From the NCBI GenBank assembly GCA_023515795.1, contig JALGPX010000014.1:302413-366412 (forward strand): a stretch of DNA of 64,000 nucleotides. The letters run 5' to 3'. This document shows positions 29,586-38,512 of the stretch, in pieces. A program made the translations under genes and the position numbers. The notes under the pieces are model-generated. The model did not search any database and had not been told where the DNA came from. It saw only the letters and a program-made list of their open reading frames with translations. Position 1 is the stretch's first letter; each line of letters starts with the position of its first letter. This stretch comes from Amoeboaphelidium occidentale (taxonomy: Eukaryota > Aphelidiomycota > Aphelidea).

Positions 29586-30512
29586 ATGGACTTTGAAACA
29601 CAAGAAAATGCAGACAGAGAAAATTACCAGACGCTCCTTGTGAGAGCCCTTGAAAAGGCAGCGCGTTTTAGCGGAAGAGAGCGATTGTTTATATTTAAGA
29701 GGATAACGAGCGGACAAGAACATCAGCTCAAAAGATATGTGCATTTCAGTATCACGAAAGAACAACTTGATTTCCTTTTGGATCATATTCACGCGAAGAA
29801 CACCTATGACACGGAATCGGAAACTGAAGAGCCTGATGCGGTGCCGATTCCTGTGAAGCGAAGGGACAGGCCAAGCAAGAAACAACTAAAGAAAGGGGTA
29901 AAAGCCACGCCTCCGTCGGAATCTGAGCAAGACGAAGACTGTGACGAAGTTAAAATTCCTGTCAACAGAAGAATTACCTTCTCAAGCGATGAACCATTTG
30001 GTCTATTTTCCACAAATGCTCCAGACCCTAAGCCTTCAGCTGAGAACGAAATTCCTGAAGCAGAAGACGAGCCCGTGCAATCACCGCAGTTCATGCCAAA
30101 ATCGCTAAAGCCTGAGCAAAAACATCAACAGCCTCCCATAATCAGTTGGGCAACGGAATCGTCACCACGCTACGATGTGTTTTTGAAGCATATGTGCACG
30201 ATACTGAACAGTTTCAAGGACAAGGCGAGTTTCAACCGACAGTACTACATCAAATTCGTCCAGGAGATCAAGCGACTCAATGAAGCAAATGCAGAGTGTT
30301 CTTCTAATGATGTCACTTACGCCCTGGAATTACTGGAGTTGACTTTACCACAGGGTTGCTTGAGAAACACTTATGACACGAACACTTTTGAAGACTTGAA
30401 AGAGCGCGCAATGTTCAGAGAAGCCATAGGTTACATTTCAATGAATATCAGGGATACTTTCGTGACGGAGAGGTTTAGATCTCAAATGAGTGACTGGATG
30501 TTGAATGAATAG
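29586..30512 (+). CDS. Hypothetical protein with charged disordered centre
   Basis: 308 residues from ATG 29586; the open frame extends upstream into the pseudouridine synthase gene, and that part is probably untranslated. An N-terminal helical region (~1-70), an acidic/Ser-rich disordered middle with two similar xIPVxRR motifs (VPIPVKRR, VKIPVNRR), and a helical C-terminal third (~195-308). No recognised domain. The repeated Pro-Val-Arg-Arg sites could be short binding motifs. Nuclear location is plausible from the basic clusters but not shown. Confidence 0.6.
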   Translation: MDFETQENADRENYQTLLVRALEKAARFSGRERLFIFKRITSGQEHQLKRYVHFSITKEQLDFLLDHIHAKNTYDTESETEEPDAVPIPVKRRDRPSKKQLKKGVKATPPSESEQDEDCDEVKIPVNRRITFSSDEPFGLFSTNAPDPKPSAENEIPEAEDEPVQSPQFMPKSLKPEQKHQQPPIISWATESSPRYDVFLKHMCTILNSFKDKASFNRQYYIKFVQEIKRLNEANAECSSNDVTYALELLELTLPQGCLRNTYDTNTFEDLKERAMFREAIGYISMNIRDTFVTERFRSQMSDWMLNE

Positions 30513-30528
30513 AATTGTATTTCGTCTA

Positions 30529-31792
30529 ATGTTTCGCTTGTCAAGGCTTTCGATCGCGGTGTTGGTTGTGGAAGTTGCCCTTCTGTTTCAGCTTGGGCTG
30601 CTGGACTTCTGGTCCCACAGCACAGCAAAATTGCCCTCGGTGCTGTTCTGTCCCAATTACATCCCTTTGGATTTGGGATTTGTTACAGACAGACCAAACG
30701 CTTCATTCCCTCTGACAACTCGTGGACCGAATGAAGTGCACACAACTCAACAAGAGAAAGAACTTATAAAAGTAGTCAAATTAAATGGGGAACTCATTCA
30801 AGTTACGCAACCCGTGAATCGGTATCCAGGTCGCAGAGGTTCTGTTTGAATTACTGCGAAATTTAGCTCATTGTTGTGTAGCTGGTATGCCAATTGAAGC
30901 ATACATGTATTCATGGTTTCCTGCTGATACTGTTCAAGCGATAATTGTCGAGCCTAAAGTTATCATACTGGGCGATGGCTATCATGATACGCCTGCGGGT
31001 GATGCAAGCGAGAAGGATTTGGTTGTTACGCATGTTTTGACTCCCAGAGAGCGGTCATTAGTCGTGCCAAATGTAAAGGGCATAGGAAAGCTGGAAAATA
31101 ATCAGATTATGAAGCATACGAAGAAAGAGCAGGGCAAAAGGAAGAGTAACGGAGACAGTGAGAAGGACAAACCAACTGGATTTAGTCGTATTTTGTCAGT
31201 TCAATGCCTTCATGTTCGTTCAGATGGTAAAACGGAACATTCGTGGCCAATAGCTTCTGAAAAAGAGAGCGCTGCATATTATCATGCTCAAATTGGGACT
31301 GTGCTTCTATGGAAGAATGGTTGTCATGTTGTCGATCCATATCATTCTGTTCCAGCTCGACCGGACGACTACATAATTTGTGATATTGAACTAACTGGGG
31401 ATGGGAATGGTGTTCGGGCTTTGGCGTTCGAAACTGGCAAATATTCATATCAAGACTTGAAACGGTTTATACATCTGCAGGAGAATAATTGGATTGATGT
31501 GTTGGTTAAGAATGTCATTAACGTTGACAGCTGCATTAAAATGCTTATTAAGAATGCTTATAACTTCATTGCTTCTACAGTTTTTGGTTTATCAGTGGAT
31601 GAGAGCTCAAACGAAAGTACCGCATGGTCACAATATGTTGTTGATCGGTTGGAAGCAGTTCCTCAACTGTCGCAACAGAGTATCGGAAAGAGAATGAGTG
31701 TCACATTTCGAATGAACACGGATGGTACAATTTTGCAGTTTGGAACAAAGGCTGCTGCGATACTATGCATTGTTGCAACTCTTTTCCTATGA
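30529..31792 (+). CDS. Orphan two-TM protein with large lumenal/cytosolic domain
   Basis: Exons 30529-30829 and 30867-31792 (37-nt intron, weak donor GTCGCA); 408 residues. An alternative acceptor at 30881 is also in frame. The ATG at 30505 would overlap the previous stop; ATG 30529 starts 16 nt after it. An N-terminal transmembrane segment (IAVLVVEVALLFQLGLLDFW), a ~350-residue domain with strands such as VQAIIVEPKVIILGDG and VLLWKNGCHVVDP, and a C-terminal hydrophobic tail (AAAILCIVATLFL) suggest both ends are in a membrane. This layout recalls TMEM43-like proteins, but I do not see their motifs, so I leave it unnamed. Confidence 0.6.
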
Positions 31793-31833
31793 CTGTCGAA
31801 TTAAACAAACTAGCAAATCTATTTTTCATTGTT

Positions 31834-32205
31834 CTACCTTAAACCTAAACCCAGGTTTCGCACGCGTCTAAGATGTTTCAATTTCTTTGGAGCTTCAATC
31901 CAAGAATCTTCTGACAGGTATTTTTCCCAGCTAATTCTCGCAACAGATTCTTTGATCGGCATTTCTCGAGCCACAGCGTTGTAATATCGCACAAGCTGTT
32001 CATCAAGCGGGTCAGGACAGACCGGATCAATACTTGGATTATTGTACAACGCGTAACAAGTAACAAGAAGTTGTCCGTCTTCATTTGAATCCAGAACATC
32101 GTCCTTCAGGAAATGTCCTTCTCGCGCGTAAAACCAATTGTAGGTATTCATCGACATGACGCAAGCACTTGACAAAAGTAAAACGAAAGAAGATTTGAAT
32201 AACAT
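31834..32205 (-). CDS. Small protein with N-terminal signal/anchor
   Basis: 123 residues from ATG 32205 (further in-frame ATG at 32265). The start is hydrophobic (LFKSSFVLLLSSACVMS), followed by a compact acidic region with YNWFYAREGHFL and two cysteines, then a basic end. It may be secreted or an inner-membrane mitochondrial protein. No family recognised. It is convergent with the two-TM gene (stop to stop 41 nt) and lies just downstream of TMEM135 on the same strand. Confidence 0.5.
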   Translation of the reverse strand: MLFKSSFVLLLSSACVMSMNTYNWFYAREGHFLKDDVLDSNEDGQLLVTCYALYNNPSIDPVCPDPLDEQLVRYYNAVAREMPIKESVARISWEKYLSEDSWIEAPKKLKHLRRVRNLGLGLR

Positions 32206-32311
32206 TTGAGGAAAACATCTTTTCGTGGGAAAATTTTCTTCAACTCCTGTGCTCGTGATCGACATGTGACAGCCGTGAAGCAATAGTCTTCCCAAACAGA
32301 GAAATGCATTT

Positions 32312-33844
32312 CTATTTTCCGACTAGACGACCCATCATACCACGCACCATCGGTGACATGAATTCATCATGTTCTGGGTAAAGACTCATCATCATTCCGA
32401 ATGCGATCATGCTAACAACCGTGTGAACTGATGAAGGTAGCTTTTTGTGATAAACACTTTCAACTCCCTTCTCAAAAGCATACAATGCAAGTTCACCTCT
32501 TCTCTTCTTGTCTTCCACATAAATTGATACAATCGCACAAATGAAACCACCAAAAGTATATACAAAATTATGAGCTGGTTTCGTTGCCAAAATATCATGC
32601 AACCATATTGGAGTAACTGAAGGCAGAGACAACAACCTATGAATACAAATAACAACCTGATAAACTGCAACATAAACTCCCAAGAATGCAGAAGATCTTG
32701 ATGCATGATACAATGATTTAACTACAACCGAGCTTGGATTCTTCAAAAAATCCTTCATCTTCAACAAAACAGAAGGTACAACATTCAACGCCAAATTTAC
32801 AGGAAAGATCTTTCTAAATACATCGACTACAAGCCTAAGAGAATTGAATGTACAGCTATCAAATTTGGGGTGTATCACAGAACATGGAACAATGATTCTT
32901 CCTTCATTGCTCATTACATAATCTTGACACTTGTGCATGGCATCGACACTTCCACCAAGTAGATATGTAAGCGCAGGGAGAGTATCAAACGCATTACCGA
33001 CATACCCATCACTCTCAATGATTCTTCGATTCTCCATCAATGCTTCATGATGAACATCACACATGCGCAACATGAAGTTGTAATATGACTTTGGCAGCGA
33101 TTGATAATCCATAGCAAAATGATACATGATGGGCATACATGATAAAGCAAATAACAATGAGTCTCCGTGTGGAAACGATATGCGACCTTTTGACTTGTTG
33201 TAATTATACGTCATTTGCAGAGCTCTGAGCATTGTTTGAATAGAGAACGCAGCTCTGGTACCACGAGGTAGGAAGACAAGTGATAAAGATGCAACAGAAC
33301 CAGCAACACCTGAAGACAACCTTTCTGATAATTCATACTTCATCTTCAAAGCGTATCGTATCAAGTACCACAAGAACGAGAAGCCACCCAATGAAGCTCC
33401 GTATTTAAGAGAATCTTCCTTGAACAGCGCACTGGTAACAGCCTCAACCAATGAGTACTTGTTTCGAAACACTTTCATAAGTTTCAATAACAGAAGGAAC
33501 CCAGAGCGCAAAGACAAACCAAGAATGAATGAACGTAAGCCTTTCTTAACAGCATAGAGAAGCAGAGCCTGATAATTCGCAAAGTTTCGAACTTTCAAAG
33601 GAGATTTTGATGCAGCGATATTCTTCTGAGCAGGTGCAGCATTAGTTGAAGGCAAGGCACTCTTCTTTGGTGTCGGCTTGATTCTTGCGGGATCAGGCAA
33701 CGACGTCAATACCAAGTCAGCCACTGTTTCAGTACCGGGAGTCCGTGGGCTGACGTAATCCGGAGGTTCCTCATATGCCAGTCGTTCAGTTTCAATTTTC
33801 AAATCTCCGGGAAACGTGAGGGAATCCTCTGCGACTGCTCTCAT
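32312..33844 (-). CDS. TMEM135: TMEM135-like peroxisomal/mitochondrial membrane protein
   Basis: 510 residues, intronless. After a ~95-residue disordered N-terminus come multiple hydrophobic segments. The central block is family-diagnostic: PCSVIHPKFDSCTFNS, then VFRKIFPVNLALNVVPSVLLK, and SLYHASRSSAFLGVYVAVYQ, aligning with the TMEM135 segment around its CSVIHP-type motif. TMEM135 acts in peroxisome/mitochondrial membranes and lipid handling and is related to the Tim17/PMP24 group. It is head-to-head with EMC7, with only 24 nt between the two start codons. Confidence 0.85.
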   Translation of the reverse strand: MRAVAEDSLTFPGDLKIETERLAYEEPPDYVSPRTPGTETVADLVLTSLPDPARIKPTPKKSALPSTNAAPAQKNIAASKSPLKVRNFANYQALLLYAVKKGLRSFILGLSLRSGFLLLLKLMKVFRNKYSLVEAVTSALFKEDSLKYGASLGGFSFLWYLIRYALKMKYELSERLSSGVAGSVASLSLVFLPRGTRAAFSIQTMLRALQMTYNYNKSKGRISFPHGDSLLFALSCMPIMYHFAMDYQSLPKSYYNFMLRMCDVHHEALMENRRIIESDGYVGNAFDTLPALTYLLGGSVDAMHKCQDYVMSNEGRIIVPCSVIHPKFDSCTFNSLRLVVDVFRKIFPVNLALNVVPSVLLKMKDFLKNPSSVVVKSLYHASRSSAFLGVYVAVYQVVICIHRLLSLPSVTPIWLHDILATKPAHNFVYTFGGFICAIVSIYVEDKKRRGELALYAFEKGVESVYHKKLPSSVHTVVSMIAFGMMMSLYPEHDEFMSPMVRGMMGRLVGK

Positions 33845-33868
33845 TTTTGTTCTCTGAAAACCTGATCG
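33845..33868. promoter_or_regulatory. 24-nt gap between divergent TMEM135 and EMC7 start codons
   Basis: Both start codons are well supported, so the core promoters and 5' leaders must lie inside one another's coding regions or the leaders must be nearly absent. No TATA sequence fits. Confidence 0.5.
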
Positions 33869-34626
33869 ATGAGCTCAAACAACCGCCACTCGAAGACGAC
33901 GACAACGACCAGTCTGATGCTGCTGATGCTTTTGGCTTTAGCAAAGTAAATTATGCGGAATTTAAAGCGATTCTCTTAAATATTTTAAAGTTTCTGTGGA
34001 CTGCGTATAGCTGCTACCACGCCATTCGAGCTTTTTACCGGAGAACTGGTAACGCCAAAGAATGAGTCCATCGAAGCAAGAATACAAGTAATCCCAGACA
34101 TGACTTATTATCCAACAGATTCTAATGGAAGATTTGTTATACCTATGAGGCCTGGACAGTTCTCTTTGTATCCATGCTCTTTAACACACAAGTTCAATCC
34201 GATTAGAGTAGAAGTTGGTGCTGATTTAGATGTGACTTTGTATCAGATTGTGCCTGGTATGTTCCTAGTTGTGCTATTGCGTAAAAGTCTAATTATCGTT
34301 TCGTAGGCGTCGAGTATGATACTGCAGTTCCTATTCAGACAAGTTCAGGTGTATTCAGATGGTATTCAATTGGAGAGAATGATTATTATACGGTAATGTT
34401 TCATGGTCAAATACACGCGTACTGATATTCCAAGGCTAAAGCTGGTTTCGCTCTAACAGGTTTACTACTCAACCCAATGTTCCTATTGATGGGATTCTCA
34501 ATGCTTTTAATGTTCGCAATGCCTAAACTTATGGAAAACATGGAAGAAATGGTCAAAGAAGAAAAGCAAGCTGCCGCTGTAACAGCTCCAGCTCAAAACA
34601 AAGCGCGAGCCACGCCAAAGAAATAA
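33869..34626 (+). CDS. EMC7: ER membrane protein complex subunit 7
   Basis: Exons 33869-33945, 33991-34256, 34307-34392, 34435-34626 (introns 45, 50 and 42 nt); 206 residues. A Thr-rich leader runs into a signal peptide (SLMLLMLLALA). The lumenal beta-sandwich contains YYPTDSNGRFVIPMRPGQFSL and HKFNPIRVEV, typical of EMC7. The C-terminus has the transmembrane segment preceded by LNPMFLLMGFSMLLMFAMPK, then a charged cytosolic tail with coiled-coil character. EMC inserts tail-anchored and multi-pass proteins into the ER membrane; subunit 7 is a lumenal/peripheral component. The stop codon overlaps AATAAA. Confidence 0.92.
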
Positions 34627-34811
34627 AGCTCTTACTTGTGTCCTTAAAGAAGTATCAGTTTCAAGTGGAGGCCTTATAGGAGATCGACTTAAAGTGGTTC
34701 AATTACAGGTCGTTCCCTGCGGTTGTCTTGGGGCTTTTGCGACAAAAGCTTCTGCACATTGATCCGCACAATCTTTTCCTTTCAGTTTTCAAAGCCAAAG
34801 ATTTATCGAAG

Positions 34812-35122
34812 ATGACTGCAGACGCTTCTTTGGAACCTCCGAAAATGATCGCAACGAATGAGGAAATGGACGCTGCCAGAATTCCTGTCGCTTACAGGGA
34901 TTACTGCGCTCATTTGTTTATTAAATTTCAGGGCTGCCTACGGAAAGAGTTTTTCCATTGGCGCTGCCATCATGAGGAATTAGAATGGGAACATTGTTCT
35001 TTAGCAGAGTGAGTTTAGCCTTGGCTTTAAAGGGTTTTGATTAATCTCATTATAGGTCACAAAGGAAGCGACGTGTCAGGGATAAGCAAAGGATGGAATC
35101 TTATTTGGCACAGAAAGAATGA
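34812..35122 (+). CDS. NDUFB7: Complex I subunit NDUFB7
   Basis: Exons 34812-35008 and 35056-35122 (47-nt intron); 87 residues. The upstream open frame has no ATG before 34812. The twin Cx9C motif is visible (CAHLFIKFQGC and CHHEELEWEHC) with flanking RIPVAYRDY and a basic C-terminal helix (SQRKRRVRDKQRMESYL), which defines this accessory subunit of NADH:ubiquinone oxidoreductase on the intermembrane-space side. Twin Cx9C proteins are imported through the Mia40 oxidative pathway. Its presence shows that the organism keeps respiratory complex I. Confidence 0.92.
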
Positions 35123-35181
35123 ATACCCACCATCGGACAAATAAAGTTTCTTACTTTGAGATCTTAAGTTCTATGTTATTG

Positions 35182-37976
35182 CTATTTGTCCCCATCTTCT
35201 TCTTCTTTAGCTTCCGATGACGCAAGTATCGGTGGTAACTTCAACTTTGATCCAGCGCGAACAGATGGAACGGATCCCTGCATCGCTGTTGGTATCAGCA
35301 CAATAGGTCCCGGCGGGGATACCTGTTGGTTCTTTGTGTTTTCTGATCGTTCTTTCCATATTTCTCGGTTCGTTTCAATGTTGTTCATCAAGACTTTAAG
35401 TTCCTCGCCGAAAAAGCTTGTCCACGGTTCAAACAGAGGTTTTACAATATAATCGATAAATGCCTAAAATAAATTTAAACTACAGCAACAACTGAAATAC
35501 TTACCACTTGTGATTTTGGAACATCTGCATTTACTCTGTTCATAAACGCGGATATTGGTAAGCCTCTCCGCTTCTCCTCATCGCCTTGCAAAAAGAACTC
35601 TTCAGTTATCAGTTCGGTCCATTTAACGCATACGTCGAATGGCTTACTTGCATTATTCACATCAGACGCTTTCATGGCCAAATTCAGTACTAGTGTTCTA
35701 TCGGCGGGTTTCGTCCAGTCGAATCCAGCCTCTGTAATCAACCTGTTCTTGAACTTTCCGATCCATTCAAAATGCTGTGCCATATCTGTACTCAAAACCA
35801 TAGAAATAACCAGTTCACGTATCCGTTTCTTCACATCTTTCTGAAGACCAGCCATAAAATCGGTTGATTTATCATCCATCGCTTCGAAAGCAGACGCAAC
35901 ATGAAAATGCTCCAGCACCGCAGAATCGTTGTATCGAACCGCAAGGGGATCTAATGTGTTAACATGGAAGGCGTTGTTTAGTCCAGGATGCTTGTAGTCG
36001 TGAATGGCTGCAGCTATCAGTGCAGCAAATACCTCTTCCGGATCGAACTTCAAATCTGTAGCAAACTTTTTCCGTGTTAAAAAGAAGTACATCATATAAA
36101 CCACGTCAGCAGCATGCAAAGCATTATGATAAGGATTCTTAGGCAAGTAACCAGATTCGATTCTCTTTGTCCAGGCCAAAAACTTTTCCGAAGGAATCTG
36201 CAAAAGTTTTGCACATCCAGACTTGTTGATAGCAGCCATAAAGATAATCAAGAGTGGTTTTTGTATATCAAGATTACTTAATTCCAAAACATTTAAATCT
36301 CCATAAGGAGAGTCCAGCTTTTCAAGGAAAGAGATCCCTTTTGGATCCATATGAATAGAATCATGCTTGTGTCCAGATGGCGAATGATCAATTTCTCTGT
36401 TAGAACTGGAAACCAAGCTTTGATTTGTATTCGATAGAGTCTGAAGAACATTTTGCAGAAAGAACCGAACATCCTGATCTACAGGTTTGTCTCCAAGCGT
36501 TGGTTTATACAGTTGATCAGAAGCAAGCGCAATTAAGACCTTATCAATAGCCTCGATATCTTGCGGCGTCGTAAGATCCTTCCTTATTTCTTTCAACTGC
36601 TCAATGGCTTTTACCAATGGAGATACGATGTCCAGTTGATCTCTGGAGCCAAGTTTGGTTAGTCGTTTTCGAAGTTCAGCATTTGCTTGCTCCATTGTGA
36701 TTAAATGGCGTTCTCTTTCTAAAAATTCCACTGCAAAAGCCTTTATGAAACGTTCTAAAGCTATTCCATTGATGATAAGATGAGAACAAGCGAGGATCAA
36801 AATCCCTTCGTCTGGCCATACTATTCTTAGCGAAAGATTTGTATTTGATGCTGAGCATATCGAGCCTAGAACATCATCACACGCAAAAATCCTCTCCATA
36901 AATGATACAATAAGAATATAGCTGGACAAAAATATAAACGAGAATGCAAGTAAATGTCGATGCAAATCTACATTTCCAACCTGGAGGAAGATCGCAAATA
37001 TTGACACATACCACAGAACCATTATCAACATATGAGCCCTCCTTGAATAAAATAGTAGGATACCGAATGGAATAATTGAAGTGTAAAGAGGAATAGCAGA
37101 GAATGGATTCACAAATCTGAGTAGTCTTGATGCTTGAATGTCCAGACAAAATGCAACGATGTAGAACACAATTGACGGCAGCTTCAGTCTGGGAGACCAC
37201 GTTAACTGTGCAGTTATAAATATCACAATAAAAGACACATAGTGCAATAGAGATTGCCATAGAACTGAGCCTTGCAACGGTCTGGTGCTCATCTGATAAG
37301 CTGCACGCTCATTAGGATCCGCGCTTGGCTTTCGAAACATCGGTACAAACTTTCTGTGAGATGATGTAGCAGATGCGGGCCTCTTGGCACTTCCTGCATC
37401 ATTCACTCGCATACTTGGTGAGCTTTGAGGATTAACTTGTCCATGATTTGAAGACATTAAGTTCAAACGTGCTAGAGTTCCAAGAGTAACATGTCCACCT
37501 GTAGGATGAGAAAGTGGCGCAACTGAAGCTCTTCGACTATCCCTATTCGGGTATGGTCGAAAATCATCCAATTCTATGCTTCCGTGCCGAACAGCTGGTC
37601 CTCTAAAGGCTGCTGGGTTGGTGATCTCATCATTGCCAATGCTGCTGGATTTTACTGGTGCTGTGTTCTCCCCAAAATGGTTCGAATGGTTCCTTTTCAT
37701 CAATCTGTCTGGTTGTGATTGTAACATAGATCTCGTTTGAATGGATGGCCTGATCATTTTCTGCTGGGCCCTGACCCTAAGTCTATCCATTTCCTTCTCC
37801 ATTTCAGAGGATTTTGATGATGTTCTTCGCTCAGATGTTCCATTGATGTGATGCATTGATTTACTCGAACCTGCTGAAACCTTGATTTGAGGTTGATGAG
37901 AACTTAACGAAGCATTAATATCCTGACTGAGTGAAGTATCTCTACGCCGAACTTCATGGCTCGATGTACTTTTCAT
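35182..37976 (-). CDS. Membrane-bound class I 3',5'-cyclic nucleotide phosphodiesterase
   Basis: Exons 35505-37976 and 35182-35463 (41-nt intron); 917 residues. The first ~240 residues are disordered and Ser/Arg-rich. About six hydrophobic helices follow (~242-430), then a short coiled coil (ITMEQANAELRKRLTKL). The catalytic domain (~565-850) holds the class I signature: HNALHAADV, then AAAIHDYKHPGLNN metal ligands, HFHVASAF, and the conserved exit helix region FFLQGDEEKRRGLPISAFMNR. It hydrolyses cAMP and/or cGMP; selectivity cannot be read here. The C-terminal exon (FIDYIVKPLFEPW) completes the domain. The polytopic N-terminus would place hydrolysis at a membrane. Confidence 0.88.
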
Positions 37977-38512
37977 CTCGTTATGGCTGCAGAATCGTGG
38001 GCTGCAAACAATATTCCAACAATCCTTAGACCATAAGATGATTGATCAACGGCGACTTCGATATAATTAGATTTCCGTTTGTATCGTCATCATCCCCACA
38101 ATTTGAAACAAAGCTTAACTTTTAGCGCTTCAAGATCATTATGACATTACCACCATATCCTTTTCTCTCGCTGAACCTGTTCATCTTTGACAGAATTCAT
38201 CTTGTGCATCAAGTTTAACAAGGTGCTTCCCCGAACCTCATGGTCTGTCCTTAGATATATTAGAGACAGTTCATCAACAAGCGGCTTAATAGAATTTTTT
38301 TAGAAACTTCAGGATCCCGGCAGCTTGGTGCAAAATCAAACATCAATTGATAAAAACTTTCACACAACTCACAAAGATGAAACTCCTTAATAAAGATCAG
38401 TATTTGATGTGAGAGCATGATATAAGCTCCATTAAAACGACTTCGAAAGATCAAGTAAACTAGCAGATGCTTCGGATCTCAAAAAATACGTCTATTCAAG
38501 GATAATAGATCT
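37977..38512. other. 536-base gap between the phosphodiesterase and anoctamin genes
   Basis: Both flanking genes are on the minus strand, so this should contain the anoctamin 3' end and the phosphodiesterase promoter. A 60-residue minus-strand frame (38260-38439) has protein-like composition (FHLCELCESFYQLMFDF) but no good start or splice context, so I do not call it a gene. Confidence 0.4.

Noticed and set aside
36877-37260. 127-codon minus-strand frame within the phosphodiesterase
   Set aside because: Out-of-frame shadow over the membrane segments of the real gene.
38260-38454. Minus-strand frame of ~60 codons between the phosphodiesterase and anoctamin genes
   Set aside because: Protein-like composition but no ATG near its beginning and no convincing splice sites; kept only as a note.
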